Part shown: positions 52,261 through 61,374 of the stretch, piece by piece
Layout of the letters: each line of letters begins with the position of its first letter
Position numbering within the stretch: the stretch's first letter is position 1
Assembly (NCBI RefSeq): GCF_007745175.1
Contig: NZ_CP036271.1
Span: forward strand, 682,001-746,000
Direction: 5' to 3'
DNA from: Caulifigura coniformis
GTDB lineage: Bacteria; Planctomycetota; Planctomycetia; Planctomycetales; Planctomycetaceae
Length of the DNA: 64,000 bases
The notes under the pieces: generated by a model
What the model was told of the DNA's origin: nothing
Database searches by the model: none
The model's input: only the letters and a program-made list of their open reading frames with translations
Translations under genes and position numbers: made by a program

Positions 52261-53289
52261 TCAGGACTGGAAGGACTGTGTGCGCGGGGCCATGAGCGAA
52301 GCGAGGACTTTGCGTTTGCCCTGGAACGTGCGGCGGGCATGCATGGCGATCGTATTGTCGATGAGCACGGCGTCGCCGGGCTGCCACTGCAGGTCGAACG
52401 CCAGCTCGTTCGCAATCTCGATGGCTCGGCGGACGGCGCCGGCATCGAGAATGGAGTCATCGCCGTGACGGATGGCAGCGGACGGATCGTTGCGGGTGTC
52501 CTTCCAGCCACAATAGGCGGCGATGAGCTGGTTGAAGAAGGTCTTCCGGCCGTGGGTGACGTCCATCACCGCGGGGAGAGGCGGCGTTGTCGCTTTCAGG
52601 CAGCCATCGGGAAGCCATTCCCAGGAATAGTTGAGATCGCGGAGACGTGCTTCGGCGGCCTCGGTCGTTTCGACTTCAAGAGTGCTCTTCCAGCTGCGTC
52701 CCATGCCCGAGTTGGGATCATTGGCCGCGGGCATGACGTTCGTGTAGCGAAGCCCCCTGGATTCGCAGTCGCGAATGAAATCAGGTAGCTCGGCCTTCAG
52801 GCGGTCGTAGAGAACATCGGAACGGCAGATCGGCGTAGCGCCTCCTTCGGCCGCGGCGATCTCACAGAAGAAGGCGATGCGCTCGGGAAAGATGGGCGTC
52901 TGGGCCATCTCGTGATGAAAGAAGATCTGCACGTCCGGCGGAGCTTCGTTAGCGGAGAAGACCCGCTCCGTGAAATTCACGCGGACGGCATTCGAGAGTG
53001 ACTTCTTGTAGGGGAAATTGGGAACGTCGAGTGCGGCCATGAAGATGTCGAAGTCGTTGGCCGTCTTCATCGGAAAGCCGCGGAAGAGAACGGCCCCATG
53101 ACGGCTCGACTCATCAAGGAGCAGGTCGCGGTTCGATTTGACCCAGGCGGCGGCCTGCTCGAGAGTCGCGTCGGGCGACTGGCAGATGTAGGCCAGCGGA
53201 AAGAGCGTGTCGCCGTAGTGCTGCTGGTCTGCAATCGGGGCGGTTGAGACGTCCAGGCGGTTGGATGCGGCGGTCAGGTTCTGTGTCAC
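52261..53289 (-). CDS. TauD/TfdA-family Fe(II)/2-oxoglutarate dioxygenase
   Basis: A 342-residue protein if started at the GTG at 53289, which has GGAGG (53298-53302) at good spacing; the ATG at 53304 gives five more residues but lies over that site. The fold signature includes FHHEMAQTP with the metal-binding HxE pair and GDAVLIDNTIAMHARRTF providing the distal His and the Arg that binds 2-oxoglutarate. The similarity pattern recalls clavaminate-synthase-like enzymes. Substrate unknown. It probably precedes the MFS gene in one transcript. The upstream 239 bases are shared with divergent hpt. Confidence 0.88.
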   Translation of the reverse strand: MTQNLTAASNRLDVSTAPIADQQHYGDTLFPLAYICQSPDATLEQAAAWVKSNRDLLLDESSRHGAVLFRGFPMKTANDFDIFMAALDVPNFPYKKSLSNAVRVNFTERVFSANEAPPDVQIFFHHEMAQTPIFPERIAFFCEIAAAEGGATPICRSDVLYDRLKAELPDFIRDCESRGLRYTNVMPAANDPNSGMGRSWKSTLEVETTEAAEARLRDLNYSWEWLPDGCLKATTPPLPAVMDVTHGRKTFFNQLIAAYCGWKDTRNDPSAAIRHGDDSILDAGAVRRAIEIANELAFDLQWQPGDAVLIDNTIAMHARRTFQGKRKVLASLMAPRTQSFQS

Positions 53290-53297
53290 GAACGAAG

Positions 53298-53302
53298 CCT
53301 CC
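53298..53302 (-). promoter_or_regulatory. Ribosome binding site deciding the dioxygenase start
   Basis: GGAGG on the minus strand, 8 bases before the GTG at 53289, inside the coding extension of the ATG at 53304. It favours the GTG start. Confidence 0.5.
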
Positions 53303-53543
53303 ATCGGTATGCGTTACGACAGGTGGACATCTCACCCGGATCGGGGCGTGGAGTCCAGTGCGCGGCCGAGACGATTCTCCGGGCCGTCGGAAGTCCGGTG
53401 CCTCATGCACGGTTGGTTCTCTCGGATGCCGCGCGGAGTCGGCTCGTTCGCAGTGACCGGCGCACGGACGGTTTGGACGTGAACTTGCCGGGCATTTCGG
53501 TATCGTGCGGACGTCCTGTTTCGTCGCCTTCGATCGATCTCTC

Positions 53544-54074
53544 ATGAAGCCTGTTCGCCGACTGATTTCGGAAGCCGAGATTGAGGCCTCGGTCATTCAG
53601 CTGGGGCGTCGGATCTCCGATGAATATCGGGGAAAGCCGCTGACGGTGATCGGTATTCTGACCGGCAGCATCATGCTTGTGACCGACCTGATGCGGCGGA
53701 TCGATGTGCCGCACAAGCTGGGTCTCGTCGCGGCGTCGAGCTATCGCGGAGATGCGACCGTTGCAGGGGCGCTGAAGGTCGACCTCAGCGAGTTGCCGGA
53801 TCTGGCGGGCCGACACGTGCTCGTGATCGACGACATTTTCGACACGGGCCGGACGATGTCGTCGATCGTGGAACGCGTGAAGGAGTTTGCTCCCCTGAGC
53901 GTGAAGTCGGTCGTGCTGTTGTGGAAGAAGTCGCGGATGGAAGTGGCGATCGGGCCGGACTATTTCGCGTTCGAGATTCCGGACGAGTTCGTGGTGGGCT
54001 ACGGGCTGGACCTGGACGACGAGTACCGTCACCTGCCGTATATCGGTGTCGTGGAGAGTCCTGTGGATTTGTGA
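53544..54074 (+). CDS. hpt: Hypoxanthine phosphoribosyltransferase
   Basis: A 176-residue purine salvage enzyme. PRPP-binding motif VLVIDDIFDTGRT (about 93-103) and the N-terminal IGILTGSIMLVTDLMRRID are typical. The length is standard for Hpt. It converts hypoxanthine (and guanine) with PRPP to IMP (GMP). The ATG at 53544 is preferred to a GTG 13 codons upstream. It is convergent with the hypothetical gene at 54128-54643, with 53 bases between stops. Confidence 0.92.
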   Translation: MKPVRRLISEAEIEASVIQLGRRISDEYRGKPLTVIGILTGSIMLVTDLMRRIDVPHKLGLVAASSYRGDATVAGALKVDLSELPDLAGRHVLVIDDIFDTGRTMSSIVERVKEFAPLSVKSVVLLWKKSRMEVAIGPDYFAFEIPDEFVVGYGLDLDDEYRHLPYIGVVESPVDL

Positions 54075-54127
54075 CCTCGACAGGCCGTTTTCCTGATCCG
54101 CCGGTGATTCTGTTCGAGGTCGGATCT

Positions 54128-54643
54128 TTACGGGCGAACCGGAGCCGACTCCGGGGCCATCGCGACGGATTCGTCAAAGCCGGGACCGAAGCGTTTGACA
54201 TAGCGCTCGCCGGCCGGACCTGTGGAAGCGAAGCGATTCCAGGCCCATTTTGTGTCGGTCAAGGTCCAGGGTTTACTCTTCTCCAGGCGGTCCATCAGGT
54301 CGCGGTGATACTGCTTCACGCTCTCGAGCGGGATCGATTCGGGTGTGAAGAAGACGTTGCCCGTGGCCGTCGTCAGCCAGCCGGTAGCGTCATTCCAGGC
54401 ATGTTCCTCGCGTGTGACAGGCTTCATGACATCGAGTTGTTCGAACCGGTTCTGGATCGCATCCACTTCGCGGGCATAGGCCTGGCGAAGCGCGGCATAC
54501 CGAAACGCGGGGACGAGAGTTCGAACCAGGAAGAATGTCCCGACGGCCAGGGTGGCGATGATGAACAGGACCAGGCGGCGTTTCCTGTTCGGTCGTGTTT
54601 GCGAAGGGATGTCCGGGGCTTCTTGCGATGCTGTCATGTCCAT
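54128..54643 (-). CDS. Hypothetical single-pass membrane protein
   Basis: A 171-residue protein with a basic N terminus (RPNRKRR), one transmembrane helix (about 25-45) and an acidic extracytoplasmic part with helices. No family recognised. It starts 9 bases after the upstream gene's stop (54653) on the same strand, so it is probably co-transcribed with the lipocalin-like gene. The ATG at 54643 (or two codons later) is the likely start. Confidence 0.6.
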   Translation of the reverse strand: MDMTASQEAPDIPSQTRPNRKRRLVLFIIATLAVGTFFLVRTLVPAFRYAALRQAYAREVDAIQNRFEQLDVMKPVTREEHAWNDATGWLTTATGNVFFTPESIPLESVKQYHRDLMDRLEKSKPWTLTDTKWAWNRFASTGPAGERYVKRFGPGFDESVAMAPESAPVRP

Positions 54644-54652
54644 CGCTCCGGG

Positions 54653-55192
54653 TCAGATGCGTCGCGCCAGAAACTCACCTTCCAGCAGCCAGTCGCCTCC
54701 TGCGGCCGGTTGTGACTCGCCGAGCCAGTGGAACGAGTCGACCGTGATTTTCGTGAAACGCCAGCGGGTGGTGGAACCATCAGGGCGCTGACCGATCTGG
54801 ACGATGTCCTGCCCGTCGCGTCGGCCGACCTGGTGTTCGAAGTGATCCCCAGACGGATTGCTCCACGAGATGCGCCAGGCTTCGATCGAGGAATCCCAGG
54901 CGCGGATCGTCGTGCCGTACATGTCGAGCTGCTTGTTCGGAGGGCCGGATCGTTCGCTGCGGCGCGGCATGATCCAGACATCCTGGATGGCCCGGCCTTC
55001 GAGCACCCAGCCAGCGTGCAGTTCTCCCCTCAGATTCTGGCGGGTGACGTCCTGGGCCCAATAACGGATGACATCGAGATGCCAGCTCCCGATGAGCCAA
55101 CCGTAGAGGTCGTGTGCGTCGGGGATCTCGGAAGAGCGGCCCGGTGCGGCGAGAGCGTCGGCAAACGCCGCAACGGGTGGGGCTGGGAACAT
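54653..55192 (-). CDS. DUF1579/lipocalin-like hypothetical protein
   Basis: A 179-residue soluble protein with beta-barrel-like repeats: WLIGSWHLDVIRYW, TRQNLRGELHAGWVLEGRAIQDVWI, RAWDSSIEAWRISWSN. This pattern of Trp-rich strands is typical of the DUF1579/heme-binding-like group in planctomycetes and proteobacteria. Function unknown. No signal peptide is convincing. It shares a transcript with the membrane protein 9 bases downstream. Confidence 0.65.
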   Translation of the reverse strand: MFPAPPVAAFADALAAPGRSSEIPDAHDLYGWLIGSWHLDVIRYWAQDVTRQNLRGELHAGWVLEGRAIQDVWIMPRRSERSGPPNKQLDMYGTTIRAWDSSIEAWRISWSNPSGDHFEHQVGRRDGQDIVQIGQRPDGSTTRWRFTKITVDSFHWLGESQPAAGGDWLLEGEFLARRI

Positions 55193-55258
55193 GAGCGCCG
55201 ACCTCGGAGTGGGCCTCGGATCAGTTTGCTCCAGCCTAAGGATCGGCTCTCGGAAGAA

Positions 55259-56485
55259 CTACTTCAAATTGTTGACCTCGACCACTTCCGTGGCCTTACC
55301 GGTGCTGATGGAGGGCTTGCCTGTCGGCAGCTTGCGGCCGCAATCGGTGAGGACGTTGCTGCTGATGATGAGCCGCTTCGAGGCATCAGTTGCGACGATG
55401 CCTTCCTCGGGCAGGCCGGTGAAGGTGTTGCCGGTGATCGTGCAGTCGCTGCCGCCATCAATGACGACGCCTCCGCCGGCATCGATCCCCATAGCGGTCT
55501 TCGCAGTCGCGGGGCGTTTGTCCTTGTTCTCACCGATGTAGCTGTTGGTGAACGAGTTGCCGGTGATGGCGTTGCGACCGCTCTTCTCGGAAACGCGGAC
55601 GCCGAACTTGTGAGCGAGGACGAAATTGTTGGCGCTGACGGTGCAGCCCCAGGCGTCACGAAGATCGACGCCCCCTTCGAGATGGTGGGCGATGACGTTG
55701 GCGCTGAGGGCGATGCCGTAGCAATCGCGGTCGAGGATGATGGCCGTCCCGTTGCACTCTTCAATCATGTTGCCGGAGACGACGGAGCCATAGGTGTTTT
55801 CGATGACGACGCCGTGGCGCAGGTGGTCGTCGACATTGTTGCCCGTCATGCAGAGGTTGAAGCCATCAACGCAGCGAAGCGCGTCCTGATTCTCCTCGAA
55901 CTGGTTGCCGTTCACGACGATGTCGTGGCAGCCATCAATGTTGAGGCCGACGGCGGCGTTGTAGGTGAGGATGCAGGCGGTGATGCGGGGATCTTCGTAG
56001 CAGTTCTTGAGATGGATGCCGTCCTGGCCGTTGTGGTCGATGGAGACTCCCTCGAGGTAGATCTCTTCGATGTTTTCGGCGTAGAGGCCGTGTCCGCTTT
56101 TCTTGCTGCCGCTGATGCGGAGGTTGGCGACCTGGACGCGCCAGAGCTTGGACTTGGCGTTGGTCTTGAGATCGGCGGGCGCGAGGATGACGGCGGGCTG
56201 GCCGGATTCATCCTTGTTGATGAGGTGCGTGGCGGGGCCGGCGCCTTCGATGCGGGTATCGGCCGATTTGATGCGGAGCGGCTCCTTGAGTTCGTAATTT
56301 CCCGGCGGAATGACGAGGAGCCCGCCGGTCGCTGGAAGCGCATCGGCCGCGGCCTGGAGGGAGGCGTGATCGGAGGCGACAACCTTGACGGCGTTGGGGA
56401 CTGCGGCCGGCGTCGAGGCAGGAGTCTGGGCGGCCGCAGGGAGGGTGACGAGGAGGGCTGAGAACAGGACTGACGGGCGAAGCAT
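55259..56485 (-). CDS. Secreted right-handed parallel beta-helix protein
   Basis: A 408-residue protein with a cleavable signal peptide (3-20, TLPAAAQ/T). Residues 75-395 carry at least eleven beta-helix coils with Asn/Gly turns (IVVNGNQFEEN, MTGNNVDDHL, VSGNMIEECNG, LSANVIAHHL, ITGNSFTNS, ITGNTFTGL). It resembles pectate-lyase-like/NosD-type right-handed helices; no catalytic motif is obvious, and polysaccharide binding or lyase activity is plausible. The ATG at 56485 is chosen because it heads the signal peptide; the frame's extension to 56581 is rejected. Divergent from fhcA. Confidence 0.85.
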   Translation of the reverse strand: MLRPSVLFSALLVTLPAAAQTPASTPAAVPNAVKVVASDHASLQAAADALPATGGLLVIPPGNYELKEPLRIKSADTRIEGAGPATHLINKDESGQPAVILAPADLKTNAKSKLWRVQVANLRISGSKKSGHGLYAENIEEIYLEGVSIDHNGQDGIHLKNCYEDPRITACILTYNAAVGLNIDGCHDIVVNGNQFEENQDALRCVDGFNLCMTGNNVDDHLRHGVVIENTYGSVVSGNMIEECNGTAIILDRDCYGIALSANVIAHHLEGGVDLRDAWGCTVSANNFVLAHKFGVRVSEKSGRNAITGNSFTNSYIGENKDKRPATAKTAMGIDAGGGVVIDGGSDCTITGNTFTGLPEEGIVATDASKRLIISSNVLTDCGRKLPTGKPSISTGKATEVVEVNNLK

Positions 56486-56642
56486 GGTGGAGGCCTCTCG
56501 AGGTGGGGGGGAGAGGTGCAGGGTAGCCGGATCGAATGCGGCGTCGACGGAATGGTCCTGGGTGTTCGCAAAATCGCACATGAATTGCCGTAAGAGGGAT
56601 TCGAGCGATTGGGTTTCGATCGTCAGCCGTTAATCTCGCTGC

Positions 56643-58319
56643 ATGTCGCTTCTCAAAATCACTGGCGGAACTGTCTACGACCCCGCGAACGGGGTGGATG
56701 GGGTCGTGGCGGACGTGTGGATCCGCGACGGGCGGGTCATTGCTGCGCCGAGCGGGGCAGGGGCAAAGGCCGACCGGATGATCGATGCGGCGGGCATGGT
56801 GGTGATGCCGGGCGGTGTCGACATGCATTGCCACATCGCCGGGCCGAAGGTGAACACTGCGCGAAAGATGCGGCCGGAAGAGAAGCGGGGAAGGAACGTG
56901 ATGCGGCGGACGGCATCGCGCCGCAGCGGGACTCTGGGGAGCACGCCGAGCACGTTCGCGACGGGATACCTGTACGCCGGGCTGGGATACACGACGGCGT
57001 TCGATGCGGCGGTGCCGGCCATCGGAGCGCGGCATGCCATCGAGGAGTTCGAGGATACCCCCATCATCGACAAAGGCTTCTTTGTCCTGATGGGGAACAA
57101 CCACTACGTGATGAATCAGCTCAAGGCGAACGAGCCGGAGCGGCTGAAGGCGTATGTGGCGTGGCTGCTCAATGCGACGGGCGGGTTCGCTTCCAAGATC
57201 GTGAATCCGGGGGGCGTCGAAAACTGGAAGTCGGGCGGAAGGAACGTGTCGTCGATTGATGACGAGGTGCATGGGTTCGATGTGACGCCGCGGGAGATCA
57301 TTCGCGAACTGGCGCGCACGGCGGATGAATTGGAACTGCCGCATTCGGTCCATATTCACGGCAACAATCTCGGGCTGCCGGGGAACTGGTCAACGACGCT
57401 CGACACGATGCGGGCGCTCGAGGGGCATCGCGGACACCTGACGCACATCCAGTTCCACAGCTATGCCGGCAACGCGGCCGAGCAGGAGACGTTCGGCTCG
57501 AAGGTTCCGGAGCTGGCGGACTACATCAATTCCCATCCGAACCTCACGGTTGATGTGGGGCAGGTGGTGTTCGGGCAGACAACGTCGATGACGGGGGATG
57601 GGCCGGTCGGGTACTACCTGCACCGGCTGTTCGGCCGAAAGTGGTTCAGCGCGGATGCGGAGTTCGAGGCGGGTTGCGGGATCGTCCCGATCGAGTACCG
57701 GAACAAGAGCCTGGTGCACACGCTGCAGTGGGCGATTGGACTGGAGTGGTACCTGCTCGTGAATGATCCCTGGCGGATCGCGATGAGCACCGACCATCCG
57801 AACGGCGGATCGTTCCTGGCATATCCGGAGATCATCGCGCTCCTGATGGATCGTGAGCGGCGCAACGAGATGTTGTCGCGGGCGCCGGCAGGGGTCCGCG
57901 AGCGATGCACGCTCGGCGACCTGACTCGCGAATACACGCTGAATGAGATCGCGATCATCACGCGGGCTGCTCCCGCGCGGATGCTGGGGCTCAGGCAGAA
58001 GGGGCATCTCGGCCCAGACGCGGATGCCGACGTGACGATCTACAACCGGAGCGACGACATCCAGGAGATGTTCTCGACCCCGCGCTACGTGCTGAAGGGA
58101 GGACGCATGGTTGTCGAGAATGGCGAACTGCGGACCGACTGGCCCTCGGACGATCCGGATGATTCCTCGCTCGGACGGCTGCTTCACGTCCGGCCGGGCT
58201 ACGACCTGGCGTGCGAACGCGACATTCGACAGTGGTTTGAAGCGAACTACACGATGCGGATGGCGAACTACACGATTCGCGAAGAGGAACTGGGGCGGCA
58301 TGAGGAGGTCCGGCGATGA
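56643..58319 (+). CDS. fhcA: Formylmethanofuran dehydrogenase subunit A (formyltransferase/hydrolase complex)
   Basis: A 558-residue amidohydrolase-fold protein. Metal-site residues are His62 and His64 (DMHCHIAGPKVN), a presumed carboxylated Lys185 (ASKIVNPGG), the HIHGNNLGLPGNW stretch and Asp in STDHPNGGSF. It belongs to FwdA/FmdA/FhcA, the subunit that interconverts formate and the formyl-carrier in the tetrahydromethanopterin C1 pathway, known in planctomycetes. The other complex genes (fhcB, fhcC, fhcD) and the cyclohydrolase are not in the window, so the operon is dispersed. The ATG at 56643 fits. It is followed by ruvX after 42 bases. Confidence 0.93.
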   Translation: MSLLKITGGTVYDPANGVDGVVADVWIRDGRVIAAPSGAGAKADRMIDAAGMVVMPGGVDMHCHIAGPKVNTARKMRPEEKRGRNVMRRTASRRSGTLGSTPSTFATGYLYAGLGYTTAFDAAVPAIGARHAIEEFEDTPIIDKGFFVLMGNNHYVMNQLKANEPERLKAYVAWLLNATGGFASKIVNPGGVENWKSGGRNVSSIDDEVHGFDVTPREIIRELARTADELELPHSVHIHGNNLGLPGNWSTTLDTMRALEGHRGHLTHIQFHSYAGNAAEQETFGSKVPELADYINSHPNLTVDVGQVVFGQTTSMTGDGPVGYYLHRLFGRKWFSADAEFEAGCGIVPIEYRNKSLVHTLQWAIGLEWYLLVNDPWRIAMSTDHPNGGSFLAYPEIIALLMDRERRNEMLSRAPAGVRERCTLGDLTREYTLNEIAIITRAAPARMLGLRQKGHLGPDADADVTIYNRSDDIQEMFSTPRYVLKGGRMVVENGELRTDWPSDDPDDSSLGRLLHVRPGYDLACERDIRQWFEANYTMRMANYTIREEELGRHEEVRR

Positions 58320-58361
58320 CCGGTCGTGACGGCGTCTGTGGCATTGAGTTAGGCTGGAAGC

Positions 58362-58853
58362 ATGTCTGAAACGCTCGATTTCCCTGGGGAAGGGCGGTTG
58401 CTGGGGCTCGATTTCGGCACCGTCCGCATCGGTGTCGCGATCTCGACTCCCGAGCAGACAATTGCCAGCCCGATGGAAATCTACGCCCGGCGGAATGAAC
58501 GGCTCGACACGGCGTACTTCCAGACGCTCATCAAAGAGAACCGGATTGCGGGAGCCGTCATCGGGTTGCCGATGCACGTCAATGGTGACGAAGGAGAGAG
58601 CGCCCAGCTGGCCCGGGAGTTTGGCCGATGGTTGACAGCGATCACCAATCGGCCGGTGACGTTCTGGGATGAACGCTACACGTCGGCCGTCGCGGCCGAC
58701 ATGCTGCGCGATGCGGGAGTGGCGCGATCCAAGCGGAAGCAGCGGCTCGATATGCTGGCGGCCCAGATCCTGCTGCAGTCGTATCTGGATGAACAGATCC
58801 GGCGGCGTGAACCGCCGTATGTTCCAGAAGCCATTGAAAGGGATGTCGACTGA
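58362..58853 (+). CDS. ruvX: Putative Holliday junction resolvase / pre-16S rRNA nuclease
   Basis: A 163-residue RNase H-fold protein (YqgF family). Motifs LLGLDFGTVRIGVAIS (14-29), AVIGLPMHVNGDEGESA and WDERYTSAVAADML carry the conserved acidic residues of the active site. It acts in rRNA maturation and possibly in recombination. The length is normal. It follows fhcA with 42 bases between, but the pairing is probably incidental, and converges on the LysM gene (15 bases between stops). Confidence 0.92.
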   Translation: MSETLDFPGEGRLLGLDFGTVRIGVAISTPEQTIASPMEIYARRNERLDTAYFQTLIKENRIAGAVIGLPMHVNGDEGESAQLAREFGRWLTAITNRPVTFWDERYTSAVAADMLRDAGVARSKRKQRLDMLAAQILLQSYLDEQIRRREPPYVPEAIERDVD

Positions 58854-58868
58854 AGCGGCGCGCCTGGT

Positions 58869-59654
58869 TTAACGGGCGATGCTGTCGCCGGAGCGGGCCT
58901 GTTGCGGGCGAACGGGGCTGAACATTCCCCGGCGTGAAATCGGAGCCTCATCGTTTCGAGGCATGTTGGTTGGCACGGCCTCCTCGCGCGAGGCCAGACT
59001 GTCTGCGCCGGGAGTCCTGGGCGGAGTGCTCCGCCCCGTCGGGATGGAGGTGTCGGGCTGCCTGCGGGCGATCGATTCGGCCGGCTGCGGAATGCGGAGC
59101 TTCATCCCGATCTGCAGGGAGTTCGGAGTGGCGAGGATGTCGCGATTGGCCTCGTAGATGGCTTCGTACTTGCGCGAGCTGCCGAGGGTCTTCGAAGCGA
59201 CGGCGCTGAGCGTGTCGCCGGACTGCACGGTGTAGAAGACATCTTCGACCGGCGGTTCCGCGACGGGAATCTCGACGGGAACGAAAGGCGTTTCGGCGAC
59301 GAGAACGGGTTCTTCGAGAGGAGCGGGCACGTCGCGGCGGATCGGATCCGGTGCGGATCGGAGCGCTTCCTGGGCGCGCATGGCGGCGGTCTGCAGCCGC
59401 GGAAGGTCCGCATTAAGTGACGCCCCCTCGACGATCGGTTCGGCGAGCGTCGGCTGCGCGGGCGGAGTCAATTCGTCGCCCACGAAGGTGCGGCGACGCT
59501 GGAGACGGATATCTTCATCAATCGCGGCGAGCTTGAGGCCGGCGGCGGGGTTCAGCGTGACCTCGGTCGCGGGCTGTCTCGGGAAGCAGAACGCGGCGGC
59601 AAACCCGATGACCAGGATGCCGAGCGCCAGTCCCAATTTGACGTCGCGATGCAT
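58869..59654 (-). CDS. LysM-domain membrane-anchored protein
   Basis: A 261-residue protein with an N-terminal signal anchor (about 7-25), a proline-rich spacer (60-140) and one LysM domain (about 142-190: YTVQSGDTLSAVASKTLGSSRKYEAIYEANRDILATPNSL split by its two helices). The C-terminal stretch is disordered, Pro/Arg-rich. LysM domains bind peptidoglycan or related N-acetylglucosamine glycans, so it likely links the membrane to the cell wall. Start at the ATG at 59654. No catalytic domain is fused. Confidence 0.85.
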   Translation of the reverse strand: MHRDVKLGLALGILVIGFAAAFCFPRQPATEVTLNPAAGLKLAAIDEDIRLQRRRTFVGDELTPPAQPTLAEPIVEGASLNADLPRLQTAAMRAQEALRSAPDPIRRDVPAPLEEPVLVAETPFVPVEIPVAEPPVEDVFYTVQSGDTLSAVASKTLGSSRKYEAIYEANRDILATPNSLQIGMKLRIPQPAESIARRQPDTSIPTGRSTPPRTPGADSLASREEAVPTNMPRNDEAPISRRGMFSPVRPQQARSGDSIAR

Positions 59655-60276
59655 GAGGCCAGTTGGCCGAGTCCGAAGTGAAAGCGGAAGCGCGGTCCTG
59701 CGCGGGAATCTCCGTCTCCCAATTCTGCCGCGCCGTTGCGTCGCGGCATCATGCGGTCGTCAATTGAGCGAAAATCGTCGGGTTTTCATTCGCGGCCGGT
59801 CCGACTGGCGAAACAGGTCGGGTTGTAGAGGCTGGTCGAGAGGAGCGGCCTGGCGAGGTTCTCCGGATCATGCTTTCGGTCCGTGAGGAACATCGGGATC
59901 CGGGAGGGGCGCGACCTTCGCCGCGAGTGAGAGTGTGCATGCATGTGTGGTGCGGTCTTGTCGCGATTCCTCCCCTGGGTTCTCTTGGAAGGACGGCGCT
60001 GGTGGTCCAATCGCGGTCGTGGCGCAGGGCGGCCCTGGCATGTTTGGATGTGCGACGAGCTGAGCGTGGTCGTGTTCATGGTCTCTTGATGTCATTCCTT
60101 CAATATCACCCGGGAAGTTGCGTGCGAACGGGTGGGCCAGGCCGCGCGGGAGGTTGCAACAGTCCGTGCCGGGCGTCCACAAAGGATGGGGGACGCAATC
60201 GGAAGAGACCGGGTGGCGGATCGGGCCGCGAGCGTTATCTTGGCCGGTGTTCACATTCGATCCTCAATGGCGTCCG
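59655..60276. other. Gene-free stretch upstream of the GNAT gene
   Basis: No protein-like frame on either strand; the longest encode Pro/Arg/His-rich sequence. A 17-base alternating purine/pyrimidine run (GTGTGCATGCATGTGTG, 59933-59949) is the only peculiar sequence. It must contain the promoters for the LysM gene (minus) and the GNAT gene (plus). Confidence 0.45.
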
Positions 60277-61326
60277 ATGGAAGTTCGAACTTACGACGGA
60301 ACTGCCGAAGAGCTTTCGCGATTCGTCATTTCGGTGTGGCGCGACGCCTATGTCGGAAAGATGGCGTTTCCCTTGTGGACGCCGGAGTACCTTGCCTGGC
60401 AACTCGATCTGGCCGCCCCCGAGGCCCGGGAGCATCTGCTCGGCGCGTGGTGTGAAGGCGAGCTGGCGGGCGTGCTGCTGGGCTGGAGCTTTCCGTATCG
60501 ACAGGGTGAGCAGCGTCATCCGGCGATCCTCAGCAGCTGGCTCAGCGTTCGTCCGGAGTTTCGCGGCCGGGGTGTCGTGAAGGCGCTGAAGATCGAGCAG
60601 GATTCCCGGATGCGGGCGCGAGGGGACGGGCTGATCTTCGCCTACCGTTATTTCGGGTCGGAGCATTCGCTCTCGAAGGGGCCGACCCGGGAACAACTGG
60701 ACAGCGGAGGATGGGAAAGCCGGCGCAGCGGCTTCTGGGTCAGGATTCTCTCGACGGTGCGCGCGTCGCGCTGGTATCTGAATCGTTGGCAGCGACGGCT
60801 GACAATCGTCGGCGCGCCGTTCACGAGGTCTCCGCGCGCGGCTCGCGATCGCGATGGAATCCGCCCGTGGGAGCCGCGCGATGTGGGGGCGTCGGTGAGC
60901 GTGCTGGAAGCCCGGCGGCGTCTGGCGAGCTCCATCGCCTGGGACGAGAAAAGCCTGTCAAAGCACTGTTCGGGTTTTGGTCGATGCCTGGTGGCCGAGG
61001 TCGACGGCGTTGTCCGCGGACTCGTGACGTGGCATGTGCTGCAGTTCGTGGGCGCGACCGAGGAGCCGGTGGCGATCTTTGACATCATCGCCACTGAGGG
61101 CCTGCCGGATGCGACGCAGCGCGCCCTTCTGGACGCCGCCCTGCACGAGATCAAATCACAGGGCGCCGTTCTGGCGTTGAAACTGCGGACGGGGGATGTC
61201 CGGGCGCTGGCGATGATCCGGACCGGTTTCATTCCCTGGTTTTCGGATTCCTTCGAAACGGTGCACAGCGTGTCGGGAACGCTGTCGCCGATGCTCGACC
61301 ACCCGCATCATGTCCTGTGGCGCTGA
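60277..61326 (+). CDS. Double-GNAT-fold acetyltransferase-like protein
   Basis: A 349-residue protein from the ATG at 60277 (GTG at 60247 is an alternative, ten codons earlier). Two GNAT-like halves: N-terminal with the acetyl-CoA-type motif SVRPEFRGRGVVKALKIEQ (about 90-108) and C-terminal (about 245-330) with VAEVDGVVRGLVTWHV and LLDAALHEIKSQGAVLALKLRTGD...ALAMIRTGFIP. The second half lacks a clear Q/RxxGxG/A site. Tandem GNAT folds recur in FemX/MprF-like amino-acyl and acyl transferases. It precedes the GH3 gene by 48 bases on the same strand and is presumably one operon. Substrate unknown. Confidence 0.75.
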   Translation: MEVRTYDGTAEELSRFVISVWRDAYVGKMAFPLWTPEYLAWQLDLAAPEAREHLLGAWCEGELAGVLLGWSFPYRQGEQRHPAILSSWLSVRPEFRGRGVVKALKIEQDSRMRARGDGLIFAYRYFGSEHSLSKGPTREQLDSGGWESRRSGFWVRILSTVRASRWYLNRWQRRLTIVGAPFTRSPRAARDRDGIRPWEPRDVGASVSVLEARRRLASSIAWDEKSLSKHCSGFGRCLVAEVDGVVRGLVTWHVLQFVGATEEPVAIFDIIATEGLPDATQRALLDAALHEIKSQGAVLALKLRTGDVRALAMIRTGFIPWFSDSFETVHSVSGTLSPMLDHPHHVLWR

Positions 61327-61374
61327 GCCCCTCGCGGTTCCCCGACTTCCGAGACATCCGCAACCTGAGAACCT

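Noticed and set aside
59868-60254. A 128-codon minus-strand frame in the 59655-60276 gap
   Set aside because: Composition is Pro/His-rich with no helix/strand pattern or Shine-Dalgarno site.
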